Assembly: GCA_025201765.1 (NCBI GenBank)
Contig: MU623393.1
Coordinates: 124,001 to 188,000, forward strand
From: Daldinia sp. FL1419
Taxonomy: Eukaryota; Ascomycota; Sordariomycetes; Xylariales; Hypoxylaceae
Length of the DNA: 64,000 nucleotides
Direction of reading: 5' to 3'
Shown here: piece after piece, positions 22,546 to 34,310 of the stretch
Position numbering within the stretch: the first letter of the stretch is position 1
Layout: every line of letters begins with the position of its first letter
The notes under the pieces: generated by a model
What the model was told of the DNA's origin: nothing
The model's input: only the letters and a program-made list of their open reading frames with translations
Database searches by the model: none
Translations under genes and position numbers: made by a program

Positions 22546-25500
22546 ATGAGCTTGGACTCTCTGTTGCCCATCGCCCCGGCGAGGGTACGGGTATTAGTCT
22601 TGCCCATCGGTCAGATCAAGCGGGACAGGTTTACGTCTTTTGTCCAAAGATTAAACGAAGAAAATGTCGTCCAGCTCCGCGATATCAGCGCCGATGGGCG
22701 ACCCAATCGGAGTATGCTATTCTTTTTTTAATATATTATACGAAGGACTGTGGTGCTAATGCTATTATTCCCAGACATGTTCTCTCCTCTCGCGTTCCCG
22801 GATGGTGCCATATTTTACGACCTAATCACCTACATACCGCCCCCTTCCCACCTCGCCTTGGTCCCTTTCGAGCTATTTCGCGAGCCACTGGCGCTTATTG
22901 CTATTTCTGATGGTCAAGAGCTCGAAAATATAACCTTTAACAAGAGACAATCCGCCAATGGCCTTGCGCCAACTATGGTAGAGAGGAATATAAGGACCTT
23001 GTACCAAGAGCTTGAAGAGTTGCGAGATACCTACCCAAAGATCCTTACACATCAAGTGCTCATATTTGATTATGCGCCACAGGTTGACACTACAATTCCT
23101 ATCCCCGAAGGTATAAAAACAGTCCCACCGCTGGAAAACTCCAAGAGGACCACACTTAGGACTGTTATGTGTGATATATCATCCTTGTTACTGGCAGAGA
23201 TGACAACCCTTGCTAAGTCGTTTGAGGGGACGACATCTATAGATTCTCCCGGCCAAGCTCCTGCGAGGCCGGGACTCAATGGGACATCGTGGACTTCAGA
23301 CGATGCGAACCCTGCTGCAAGGAGGAACTCCCAATTTGCCTTGTCCACCGTTACAAGGTCGGCATCGACTAGCGGTACTGCGGATAGGAGCCAAGCCCGG
23401 ATGTCTATGCCCGTACCTTTCAAAACTCTCCCTTTTGGGTCTAATAGTTCGACCCCTTCAGCCCGGCCTACAACTCCAGTCCGTAGCGGGCTCTCTAACC
23501 CCCCAACTACGTTTGATGACATTACTAGCCCAGGGGGGAGCAATTCCGAACCACCGGCCCCCGAACCGCCTCGCCCGGGTTCCGCCGGCGGAACGAAACC
23601 AGCAAGCCAGGACAGGTTTTCAATAATGGGTTTTGGGTCTGGTAGTTTGAACGAGAGGTTGAGGAACAAAAGTCGAGGACGAGTGATGATTTTAGTAGGA
23701 TCCTTATACCTTCAAGCTGGGCGGTGGACGGACGCGCTAAAAGAGCTAATTGAAGGCGCAACCATTGCGAAATCTATCAACGACCATTTGTGGCATGGAA
23801 AAGCGCTCGAGCTTATCACAATATGCCTGCTTTTACTTGGCTGGGTTGGAGTCGAGTTTCAAGTTCCTGCAGTATGCCTACCGCCGAACGAGAAATCGAT
23901 CAGCGCCATAGCTAAAGGGCCAGCAGAACTCGAGGAGGGCGATGCTGAACAACCGAAACACCTTCGGCACTTACAGACAATTCTCCCAGATCTGCTTGAT
24001 AGAATAGTAGCACTATATTCAAGGGTATCTGGTGAACAGCTCCCTCCATTCCCGCTTTCGGAAGCTATCGTCAGATTCTGCACACTGCTTACATTCCTTC
24101 ATTTATGCGAGGGGAGGCTTGATAAGAAGATGTTGGAAAAAGTCGTCCTTGGTAACGTGCCTACGAGCTCTCTTACGACATCCCCTCGCCTTATTATTAT
24201 ACCTCCTCGTACTCAAATCGCGACTTTGCTATTCAAGGCTTTCCCTTCATCCACGCCTGAACTGCTTACAACGGTAGACCGTGCGATTATTTTGAGCGGT
24301 ATTTCTTCTATTCTTGGCTTACTGGGATTCCATAGAAAAAAGGCCATGGTCGTGCGGGAATTGGTATCTGTACTAATCACCGGGTTGGTCGAAGCAAGAA
24401 CACGAGGCGCTGCTGAAGTGGGCATTCATCCAGCAGCTGGACTAGTGGCGCTCAATGCCGTCAACGGACACGGTAATGGTGCAGGGGCCCTTGAGCTGGG
24501 CGAGGGAGATATAGAGCATGGAATTGATGCGTTCCTCGGACTGCTATCCAAAATCTACGGAATTGTCGGTTTCGATAGTGATACGCGTAAAACCTCTAAG
24601 TTGTCCCAAGCAAGTGACACAGACGAGGAAGTCATCTCGAGAATCCAGAGCCAATCTGCCATCAGACAGTTTGGATTCCAAAATGTCAAGCTTAACGTTC
24701 TTCGGGCTTGTATTAATTTCTCCGAAGCTTTACCAGATTTCAACGGAGTACTGAAGTTTTCAAGCGACCTGTTGCGCACTGCTGGAAGCGGAGTTGCTCC
24801 AGGGCCGCGTCGAGAAGATGCAGCGCCGGTAATCACAAGAGACGAGCAGATTAGGTTGGCAAATAATATCTCAAAGACAGCTGGTTTGTCTCAGAAGTTG
24901 GGTTTGGAAACCCTCCCGGCAGAATACTGGGACGAATTCCTTGTCCGGGGGATCACGATGGATCCTTTACCGCAAACTAGAACACCAATACCGCATTCCA
25001 AGAATGTTTTACCAGGCGTAACAACGGCGCGCACCTCGCAAGACGTAAATCCCTTCATATATAACCCATTTGTAAGAGACTCAGAAAAGGCGGCAGTAGA
25101 GAGGATACTTGTTGCTGGAGAAGCAGCAGCCTTCAGGGTTACGCTTCAGAACCCGTTTGAAATCGACGTGGATATCGAGAGCATCAAATTAGATGCAGAC
25201 GGTGCCGATTTCGAGTCGTCTACAACAAGCACAATAATAGGGCCGTATCGTACACAGATCCTAAAACTTACCGGGACTCCCAAGACCGCTGGTTCGTTCA
25301 AGGTAACTGGGGCTGTTGTGAAAGTACGCGGATGCCGCGAGAGAAGGTTCCCTATTTTCCCTCAACCATGGGCCCCGGATACAGAAACCAAGGTCAAGGG
25401 GATTGGGTTGGCTTCGTTAGAACAGATCAAGAAGTTGCCTTTTTCTGGGCCTTCACTGAGCCCAGATAGCATTGGACTGAGCGCTATCCCCGCCCAGCCC

Positions 25501-26952
25501 ATCATCGCTATTAAATCCACGTCTCTCCTTCAGTCTTCAGTCATGATCCTTGAAGGAGAGAGGCGAGTCTTCTCTGTGACACTTCAAAATCTTTCGCAAA
25601 CTACGCCAGCAGATTTGCTACTTTTCTCCTTCCAAGACTCAACTCAAGGCCCCTTACAAACGGCCTTGACGAGTAGAGACGCAACACCCGCAGAACTGTA
25701 CGAGTATGAGCTTATCCTTGCGAGGAAACAGGCCTTACGATTACGCAAGGTCGACGATTCCAAGAGATACATAGCACCGGGAGGCACTGCTACCTTTGAC
25801 TTCGAGATTCTCGGAAAACCCGGTCTTACGAACGGGACTATCCAAGTCGATTATGCATACCTTGGCGTACCTCAATCCGAAATCACAGAGCAATTCCATA
25901 CTCGCCAAGTTTGTCTCGACTTGACCATTACCGTCAATGCTAGCATTGAACTCGCGAGGATGGATGTTCTGCCTCTTACAGCAGGCGTGCCTAAACCTAT
26001 CTGGACTCGCGTGGGTGCAGAAGAGGCGGAAATAGAATCATCCCTGTCCGATGAAGGCTACTGTCTTCTTTTACTTGATCTACGGAATGCTTGGCCGAGC
26101 GACATGCAAGTATCTCTCAAAGCGGATAGCGGCATCATGATAAAGGAACATATTTTACCGGGAAATACCAACCGTGTCGTATTCCCTGTTCCAAGAGTGT
26201 ATATAGAAGATCCCCACGCATCCATACCCGCTCTTAACCCCTCTCGAAATCGCCAATTCGTCGTCAGCACCAGCAAGATCACACCTGAAACCGAGCGCGG
26301 CAACCGCGAGGCTTTCTGGTACCGCGAAAAGGTTTTGGAAAAGCTATCGGGCACCTGGAAGACCCTATCCGGACCTGTGAGAGAAGGCACCATTGAACTA
26401 CGTGGTATTCGCCTCGCACCGCGTATGATTGAAGCGATCAAGATCGACGAGGTTGGAATTGATATTTCCATAAAGGATGTGGAAGCCGAAGATGAGGACG
26501 GGGACAACAAGTTGCAGGAGAGGCACAGCACGATCTTTACGGACGAGTTCGCGCAAGTCAAGGTCGTTATAACAAACCGTATGAGCGAACCCTTCTATCC
26601 TACGTTACGCCTTATGCCTTCTCTCTGCCATCGGCCCTTAAGCGTAGCCTTGGACTTCACGCGCAAGTTCGCGTGGAACGGCGCCCTGCAGCAGACTCTA
26701 CCGCTAGTCGAGGCCAAGTCTAGCACGGAGGTCGTAATCGGTGTTACGGCGCTGTGCCGCGGAGAATTCGAGATCTCGGCATCGGTCGAGGAGACGCAGC
26801 TCTGGGTACCGGAGGAGAACGACGCGAGGGAGAAGGGGAAACAGCGCTCCGAGACGGAGATACTAATGGATGCTGTGCTGGGCGCGAAGGAGAGGCGTTT
26901 GTGGCATTCTAGACGGCCGTGCTTGGTTAGTGTGAGGGATAGGGGGGGTTAG
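22546..26952 (+). CDS. TRS120: TRAPPII complex subunit Trs120 (TRAPPC9-like)
   Basis: Large subunit specific to TRAPPII, the exchange factor complex for Rab GTPases (Ypt31/32, Rab11) at the late Golgi (known). Exons 22546-22711 and 22775-26952 give 1447 residues, in the usual range for filamentous fungi. The first exon carries the family start ARVRVLVLPIGQIKRDRF; the 63-base intron joins it in frame to NMFSPLAFPDGAIFYD. Residues about 180-310 are a Ser/Pro-rich low-complexity loop, followed by an alpha-solenoid part (RVMILVGSLYLQAGRWTDAL) and, from about 800 on, Ig-like beta modules (RVTLQNPFEIDVDI, FSVTLQNLSQT). No premature stop. Several long antisense open frames inside it are compositional shadows. 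Confidence 0.95.
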
Positions 26953-27777
26953 CGAGACGAGGAACTGAACTGAACTGAACTGGGCTGAGCTGAGCTAAGC
27001 TGAGCTAAGCTAAGGGAGATGAGGATATGTGGTGGGACGAGCAGTTGGGGTGGTCCTGTGATTGTGGAGGCGAGCGCATGGGATCATGTGTAAAAGAGAA
27101 TTTCAAAGATATTAAATGAAATGAGTCGATCGATGATGATGAGAGTAGATGAGATGAGGTCCGAGGACCGCTGTAGTTGAAGTTACGCACAATGCTATAC
27201 CACCTATGTTTTGGTTTCCAACTGCCGCGTATACCATGTCGATGTGTCTGTGTAACGAAGGCTATTCGTCCTAGGACCTAGGTATTAAGATTGCTAGAAT
27301 GTTTAGGCTGGGGGGGAGTGATGGTAGGTTGTACGAGGGTGTATGATGGCTAATCTACCTAGTTTGAATTGTCGTGTATCCTACGACGGAGCTTTGTGTG
27401 AGGAGTCAGGCATTGCCCTGAATGACCTCTGGTAACCACCTACCTAGTCCCGGATATTCTTCCTTATTCCATTTACTTTTGGTAGCTTATTTTGGTCTGC
27501 CTTAGGGTAGTAACGTGGAATATATGCCTATATTCGTACAATAGCAGCAGAGTCAGGATCAGGGGGGGTTAGGAAAACGAAAATAATGATCTGGGTCATG
27601 TACCTGATATCAAATAGGCGTCTATTATGTCACAGTATGACAAAATAATGCTGAAGCTTTTATTGCCCAAAGGTGACGCTATTTTGTTGGTCGACTCTCG
27701 TCAAAGCCTCGTGATATATTCATTATCATCCTGTACGGTATGGCTTCCCGCCAGGACCGTTACTGTGGCCGTTCATC
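26953..27777. other. Convergent 3' spacer
   Basis: About 800 bases between convergent Trs120 and the ASXH gene. It opens with a pentanucleotide tandem array and otherwise shows nothing supportable. Confidence 0.55.
26962..27014. repeat. Pentanucleotide tandem array (GAACT)n to (GAGCT/AAGCT)n
   Basis: Ten or so head-to-tail 5-base units start only 10 bases after the Trs120 stop codon. The first are GAACT; later copies have drifted to GGGCT, GAGCT and AAGCT. They would lie in the 3' untranslated region. Confidence 0.85.
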
Positions 27778-29069
27778 TTACATTATCATCATCATGCTAT
27801 CCGTAGATGGCCGATAAGAAACTCCATCTTCCTTCACCTCAGACCTTTCTACTGTCTCCTCGTCCGATTGTCCCTCTTCGCCCACTTGGGCTGTACTCTC
27901 TACTCCTTGCATCGCGTCCGGATGCTGGTCGTCTTTGTCCCCAATCTCACCAAGTTCTCCCCGTTCTCGTATTCCGTCATCTTTGTATGGCACTTTTATA
28001 TCCGTATGCTCCTCACCATGATGCGAACTCTGCGCGTCCCGTACATCTTCCGCATTGTCTGTTTCTCCTAGTTCAGGTATTGCCATGCCCCAATCTCGCA
28101 CAAAACGCGCAGAGACGTACTCATCATAAAATCCGACCTCGCGCTTCCTGTGGGCTGTTTGTGCCTGGCGGATCCATTCTGGATCGTGCCATCCTTTGGT
28201 TAGGTCATCTTGGTACCGCGCTATATCGTGGCGGAAGTTGTTGTTATTTCTAAGCGCTGCAATGTTTGGCCTTGCATTTTCAGTGCCGGCGTCTAGAATT
28301 TCCTCCTCATCTGGAAACTTGGCTAATACTTGTTGCTTCTCCTCTGCACTCAGCAAGTCCCAAGCTTGTGGGCTACAAAGTAGCTCCTGCGACTTTGTTA
28401 GTAATAATATACGAGAATAACAAGGCTGAAATAGAGATATGCGAAAAGTAATTTGTAGATATTTTCGCCGGAAATAGAATGTTAGGATCTACTTACTCGA
28501 AGCTGGGCGGTTGCTAAAGGTGCTCGAGGGTTTGTAAGCATCTCATCGGGGTTGTCATATTTTGATCTACCCTTTCGAGTATTGGAGGATGTCTCGTTGG
28601 CGTTAGATTTGCTCTTTTTCGTAGCCGGTCCCTCGTTTGCAAGCCCTTGTCCTTCCATGTTATTACTCACGTTAATTGTGTCTGCTTCCTCTGACTTGGA
28701 AGACACTAAAACAATTTTCAACTTAGGCGGTTGAGAAGGTTGAGAAGGTTGAGAAGGTTGAGAAGGTTGAGAAGGGGCATCGCTCTTTGCCGTTGATGGG
28801 CGGCTGTTGGCTTGAGAGTTGGAACGAGTGGAACGAGTAGAATGAGTAGTGCGGACAGTAATCACGTCGCCGACCTCTTCCTCACGAGGTCCTTCAGCGT
28901 CCGGAGGCTTTTTATTATTTCCACTAAAAGCTAAGTTTTTAGAAGATAGCTCGTCGGAGGAGGAGTTGTTATGTATAAGAGCAGTTTTCTTGGATGTCCT
29001 GGCTGATCTTCTGGCGGGCTCTTTAGACTTCTCCGCGGTCGCGCTATTGTTTCTCCTCTTTGGAGGCAT
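27778..29069 (-). CDS. Asx-homology (ASXH/DEUBAD) domain protein
   Basis: Two exons, 29069-28497 and 28386-27778, 393 residues. The first 190 residues are disordered, basic and Ser-rich, starting PPKRRNN and carrying five SQP repeats. Residues about 178-290 match the Asx-homology domain: DEMLTNPRAPLA, ELLCSPQAWDLLSAEEK, LAKFPDEEE and WHDPEWIRQAQTAHRKREVGFYD are the hallmark helices. In animals this domain in ASXL proteins binds and activates the BAP1 deubiquitinase acting on H2A (known); a nuclear, chromatin-linked role here is inference. The C-terminus is acidic (Glu/Asp) and ends MMMIM from an ATG/ATA run. The intron splits the domain start cleanly. Fungal partner deubiquitinase is not in this window. 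Confidence 0.85.
28731..28775 (-). repeat. 9-base coding repeat (SQP)5
   Basis: Five near-perfect copies of a 9-base unit (TTGAGAAGG on the plus strand) encode Ser-Gln-Pro repeats in the disordered part of the ASXH protein. Copy number is likely to vary between strains (inference). Confidence 0.9.
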
Positions 29070-30292
29070 GTTTGAGTGAATTGAAGTGAATAAGTAAAAG
29101 GAGAGGCCGGCGGTAATGGGCGGAAATGAAGAAGTAGGCTCTCAAATTAATTAAAGAGTTGCATCTGCAACGAGCCGGATGAGAGACGAGAGACGAGAGA
29201 CGAGAGACGAGAGATGATAGGTAAAAGAAAGTTGGATACAAGGTAGGTACCTAACCTAGGTAATTAATCAATTCATGACACCACAGAAAATGTGGTGTAT
29301 AGAAGAATTGTATTAATGGAAAACGCCTAAACCTAGTCGAATAGGTAAAAGGTTATCGGAGCTGCGCATAGTAAAAGATGGCAAGAACACGAAGGACAGC
29401 TCTTGTCCTCCGGGCTTTGTTTGTCATTGTATCCTTATACTTCTGGAAAATACCTAACCTAGCTGAATAGCTCTTGAGGCAGCTGCGGCGAGAGATGTAT
29501 GTAAGTGACCTCTTACAGGTACCTACCTAAGTAATGTGACAATGACCTAAAAGGGTAATAAAGACTGGTTGGTGCAGACTGATAGGTGGATTACTGCTAT
29601 TTTAGACCCAAAAAACCAAGCTAGAATAAGGCCTACATCTGCTACTTACATAGTAAATGTTCTAGCTTTGCTGCTTTGTCACATAGCATCTGTAATCGAT
29701 AAGAGATCTTCCTTACCTTACATTATATGTACGTAAGTCGAATCCACAGCCGAATTAACCAATCTCTATCCCTGGCGTTGCATTGCCGACGTTGAATCGA
29801 ACTTACCAAGGCCAATGAACCAAGGTTAATCAACACAAAGCTCGAAGAGTGCGAGACGTTGGAGATACCTTCACCAAAACTACCTATCTAATATAGCACC
29901 ATTTTCTCTCTAGCGAATGCCCCTCAAAACTGATATGTGAAAAGAAGTTTCATACCAAAGTAAATCATTGTCAAGCCGATTTAATTATTTGGGACCTAGG
30001 GGAAACTTACGTTAGGTGCCTGTTTATTTATTCCATCTTTAGGACTTGTACAGCTTGCCTTTTTTATTTATTTTATTTCATCTTATTTTAGACACGTACG
30101 CCACATACGCTACATTCTACGTACTACTACTACTACCACTACGTACTGCATATTCCTACTCCTACTATTACCACGTCTCTTTTATATCCTTCTTCCGGCG
30201 TTACTTAGCGCTAGGTAGACAATCAATACCTCTCCTCGAGTGTATCCTCGAAAACGCTACGCGACCGACCGCGCGACCACGCAATCCAAAAT
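29070..30292. other. Divergent promoter region
   Basis: About 1.2 kb between divergent ASXH and Sec22 genes, with no gene. It carries a 7-base tandem repeat, TACCTAACCTAGGTA-type elements at 29241-29262 and 29518-29531, and pyrimidine-rich DNA before the Sec22 start. Confidence 0.6.
29181..29215. repeat. 7-base tandem repeat (GAGAGAC)5
   Basis: Four perfect copies and one with a final T, about 110 bases upstream of the ASXH gene start, probably in its 5' leader or core promoter. Confidence 0.9.
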
Positions 30293-31179
30293 ATGATCAG
30301 GTCAACGCAGATAGCCCGTCTGGGCGACGGTATGCACTACATATACACTACATATACACTACATATACACGATACAACTCGCCTTGGAGCCTCGGCTGAT
30401 AAGGATATAGGCTTGATGCTTTGCGCATCCGTCGACGACGAACAAGTACGTTGCAAATCTCCAGCTCAGCAATGCCACGGCTATTCATATCATACCTATA
30501 TACTAAACGCTGTCGCTACTACCAGACAGAATCCTCCCTCCCTGAAGTCAAGTCGCAAACGAAAATCATACTGCGACGACTAAACCGCAACGCCGAACCC
30601 CAAGCCAGCATCGAAAGCGGCAATTACACAATCCAGTACGCGCACACGTTTCCTTCTTCCCCTTCCGATTCCATAGTCCAGAGCTAACCCCATCTTCCCA
30701 AACCAAACAGCTACCTCATCGCCAACGACGTAGTCTACATCTGCATCAGCGAGCGGTCCTACCCGCGCAAGCTAGCCTTCACATACCTCTCCGACCTATC
30801 CGCCGAATTCTCGCAATCCTACCCTTCGCACCAACTCCACTCCCCGTCCCTCCGCCCCTACGCCTTCATGGAATTCGACACCTTCATCACCCGCACCAAG
30901 GCCTTGTACGCCGACGCGCGCGCCGCCCAGGGCCTGGACAGGTTAAACGACGAGCTGCGCGACGTCACCAAGGTCATGACCAAGAATATCGAGGACTTGC
31001 TGTATCGCGGGGATAGCTTGGACCGCATGGGCGAGATGAGTTCTAGACTGAGGGACGATAGTCGCAAGTACAGGAAGGCGGCTGTCAAGATAAATTGGGA
31101 TCTGTTGATCAAGCAGTATGCGCCGATTGGCGTGTTTGTGCTGATTGTGCTGCTGTTTATTTGGTTCCGGTTCTTTTGA
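30293..31179 (+). CDS. SEC22: R-SNARE Sec22
   Basis: Longin-type vesicle SNARE for ER-Golgi transport in both directions (known). Four exons: 30293-30329, 30411-30445, 30526-30635 and 30711-31179, 216 residues, the normal length. The longin domain is assembled from three short exons (IRSTQIARLGDG, LMLCASVDDEQ, then a segment ending NYTIH joined to YLIANDVVYICI). The SNARE helix covers about 130-185, with the central-layer arginine in LLYRGDSLDRM. The C-terminal anchor is PIGVFVLIVLLFIWFRFF. Intron 1 contains an 11-base tandem repeat. An ATG inside the last exon (30868) could mislead gene callers into a 103-residue truncated product lacking the longin domain. Confidence 0.95.
30337..30370. repeat. 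11-base tandem repeat inside a Sec22 intron
   Basis: Three perfect copies of CTACATATACA lie seven bases after the donor site of Sec22 intron 1. Confidence 0.9.
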
Positions 31180-31751
31180 GATCGGTCACTGCTGGTGGCG
31201 GCAAGGGGTAGAGGGATAAAGGTTGGGAAACGTGAGAAGAACGAGGAGCTACGCAAGGTCCGTTAGGTAGGACTTATGTATACCTATACATGTATGCGCA
31301 GGCATGTATCACCAACGAGGAGAGGCATAGTTGGGCAAGCAAGAGTTCAATTCTCAAGTGTATTATTTGAACTCGAGCAGTACAGTAAACTAGTTAATTC
31401 GGCCGCCTAGAGAAATCTTGGGACTGGTTTCTCAGAAGGCATAGTTCTAATATCCAAGCTAATCAGACTACTTCTGAGTTCCTTTTCCATTCTTTCAGCT
31501 TGTTGAATGCTCAGCCCTCCCCTTTATAGGCCCCGGTGACAGATACTCAATCTATAAATGCGAGGCCCTTCTTCCTTTTTTCGACGACGCCTAAACGCCT
31601 TTGCTCTTATAAACCTATGATGATGGATTAGATGTGTATATAGATAGTTAATGCAGGCTCCAAACGCCGTCGTGTAATTAAGCACCCAATCTGGGATTAT
31701 CAAATAGCCTCCCCTCCTTATATCATTTTCCCTTTCCTTTTTCCTTCCCCT
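31180..31751. other. Convergent 3' spacer
   Basis: About 570 bases between the convergent Sec22 and zinc-finger-like genes. I see only presumed untranslated DNA. Confidence 0.55.
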
Positions 31752-33038
31752 TCACATAACGCTGCAGTTGGAAGTGCTCGGCACGATAGACGCGTGGCTC
31801 CACTCGAGATGCTCCTGGAAAGCGGCGACGCTTTCGAAGCCGCGGCCCTGGGTATACCGCACGCGCTCCATATCGCCGTCCCCCTGCTCCTCGTAGTAAT
31901 ACTCCTCGCAGTGGGGACATAGGATCCGCGAGCGAAACTCGCCCAGGTCGGGCGGCACGTGGTTCGCTATGGCGACGGGCGCGAACACGATCGTCTTCTG
32001 CTCGCCGTTCGAGAGCGCGATGCCCCTGGCCTGCCAATTCGCCATCGCGGGATTGACTTCGACATCGGGATCACCGCTACTGCTGGTCGTAGCGGTATTC
32101 GTATTGCCGCCGCTCGTCCCGCTTCCTTGCGTCGTACTCGTAACCGGTGCGGGGAGATCGTCGTTGCGCGGGGGAGGCTGAGTTATCCGCGTAGTTGGGA
32201 CCGCGCGCAGGTCCTCCCAGACCAAAAACCCGTCGCAGAAGTCGCATACGAACGCCACGTCTCTCTCCGCGTATCTTTCAAACTTTCCCGCCTGGGCACA
32301 TGCCGCCCTCTCGTCCTCGACGCGGACGTTGCGACCCTTTTGCACGCGGTATACCTGCAAGGCGCCTAGACATCTTACGCTCTCGGCTGATGTTTCGATT
32401 TGATGCGCGGAGTGGATTCTGCGGGCGGCGCGGCATTGGGTCCGGTGCAAGTCCCGGCGGAGAGCGGTGGTTTCTTGCGCCCAGGAGGGATCGATAGGAC
32501 CACCGTGGCGAACCCAGTCTTTAAAGGTCTGCGTGTGTAGCTCGAAACGCGTGCATAGGATACGGAGGTCTTCGAGGGTTTCGTCTGTTGAAGGCGCAAA
32601 GCAGGATTAGGCTTATTAGGTCAACTTCTCTTTCAGGGAGCAGGTCGTCTTTTAGTCTTTAAAGGCTATGCAACGCGGGCAGATTGCACAGGCAGCACCA
32701 AGCGTCGTACGCCATTACGGGTGAAAGGTTTGGTAGGTGAATTTATGGAAATGTATGGATGGGAAGGTATAGAAAGGTATAGAAAAGGTGTAGAAAAGGG
32801 GTGGGGTGGCACTTAGCATACCTATGCGGTCGTTCTCGTAGTAAAACCTTCCATTGACAAGATCAGGTAATTCCTGGAAATCCTTCTTTGCTTCGTCGAG
32901 AGTTTCCTCTAACAAACGTAGCTGTTCGAATTCGTCCGATCCCCAAGACCTCTTGTCAGCGAACATCAAGATGCGCAGGCCATCGTTGAGTGAGTTCGCG
33001 ATGACTGCCAGGAGCGAGCCAACGGTCTCGTGGCTCAT
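31752..33038 (-). CDS. Unknown protein with coiled-coil start and zinc-finger-like CxxC motifs
   Basis: Not recognised as a named family. Two exons, 33038-32822 and 32584-31752, give 349 residues; the junction continues an open helix-rich frame (YYENDRI-DETLEDLRIL). The intron, 237 bases, is the longest inferred here, so an extra small exon is possible. Residues 1-130 are helical and charged. Then FVCDFCDGFLVW, a Gly/Thr/Ser-rich linker of about 45 residues, and ILCPHCEEYYYEE followed about 30 residues later by FQEHLEWSH, which together could form a C2H2-like zinc site. The protein ends with CSVM, which fits a CaaX-like pattern only loosely. The exon is GC-rich. Function unknown. Confidence 0.65.
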
Positions 33039-33816
33039 GTCCTACTTGGAACTTTACTCTCTCCGCCGTTCTGGAGGGAGAGGGGGGAAAGGGTATTTCG
33101 TGAGTTACCGGCTTGGTTTGCCTATGCTTGCTTGGCGCTTCCCGACGTGACGCGAATCCGATCTAGTACACCTCGTCCCCTACCTCCTCCGTCTTCGTCT
33201 GGATAGGTAGGCGGGATAAGAAGCTTAAAGGGGGTGTTAAAGTAGCTTAAAGTAGCTTAAGCAAACAGAAGAACCTTTGGAATATTCTATTCTAGTTTGT
33301 GTACCCCTTTTTTCTCTTTTTTTTTCTTTCTCAAGTTCAAACTCGGGGAGACGGATTTGAGCCGGCAACTAGCAACCGGTCTATCGTGATGCAAGGACGG
33401 AGAAGATAAGATAGTATCAATGTGTTATCAAGGATATTTTAAGATCCAGGGATATTTAAGGACCAGCGTCTAACTCTAGGTTAATAAAGTTTTAGGTTAG
33501 TTAACTATAACTAGTTTCCGTAGCTTACCTTTGTATTGTAACGCTGCAAGCCCTGGTTTTAAATAGTAATACTCTCGTACATTGGCGGCAGAACCAAAAT
33601 TATCAAATCATAAGAAAAGAAAAGGGAAAAGAGAAATACCTCTACATATCGTCCGGACTTTTACTAGGTACTTGTATAGCGAACATGGAACAGAAGCTCC
33701 TACGGCCTAGACACGGAAAGACCTACATAACCGTACAGGTACTTACCTAATGTTTTGTATTCCTAGGTTAGTATGCATTTGGTCTAGCGTGGATTCATAT
33801 TGGCTTGCTAGGTTGC

Positions 33817-33848
33817 TAGCGATTTGGTAGCGATTTGGTAGCGATTTG
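33817..33848. repeat. 11-base tandem repeat (TAGCGATTTGG)3
   Basis: Three near-perfect head-to-tail copies in intergenic DNA. Confidence 0.9.
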
Positions 33849-34030
33849 CGAAGACGTATGTGCGTAGGGCTGATATATTGCATTATATGTGGTACTACAT
33901 ATTAAGTACCTTATTTATGCATGTGATTGGCAACAGTACGGATCTGTACGAGTTGAAAATACATACCACACGCTAGAAAACGCCTACATACAATACTATT
34001 ATTATACGTATTATTATACGCGTGCATATC

Positions 34031-34074
34031 TACCTAGGTACATGATACCTACCTACCTCACCTAGGTAGGTAGG
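34031..34074. repeat. Dense palindromic CCTAGGTA/TACCTA cluster
   Basis: Contains TACCTAGGTA, then TACCTACCTACCT and CCTAGGTAGGTAGG within 44 bases, giving several overlapping inverted repeats. It is the strongest copy of the dispersed intergenic motif. Confidence 0.85.
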
Positions 34075-34310
34075 CGTCTGGTATAGTGTAATTATACTAG
34101 AGACAACGCAGCATGTTCATGTCTAACACAAGGCATTATACTAATGCATTAGGTGCAACCCGTTAACCTAGAAGATCCCTTGCTCATTCGGACAACCCCA
34201 GTCAATATGGATTCCACTTCTATATCGTTATCAAGCACCTGGTATTTATAACTTTATATATATATCAAGGACAATGTGCGAATATGCCACCTCTCGAAAC
34301 CAGAGTTTGT

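Larger units (their letters stand above)
33039..34310. other. Intergenic region with tandem repeats
   Basis: About 1.3 kb, no supportable gene. It includes a CT-rich stretch (33308-33335), an 11-base tandem repeat (33817-33848) and a dense palindromic cluster (34031-34074). Confidence 0.55.

Noticed and set aside
23070..23669. 199-codon open frame antisense to Trs120
   Set aside because: Shadow of the low-complexity Ser/Pro-rich loop of Trs120; no splice logic or homology.
26058..26561. 167-codon antisense frame at the end of Trs120
   Set aside because: Composition mirrors the sense exon and there is no initiation context.
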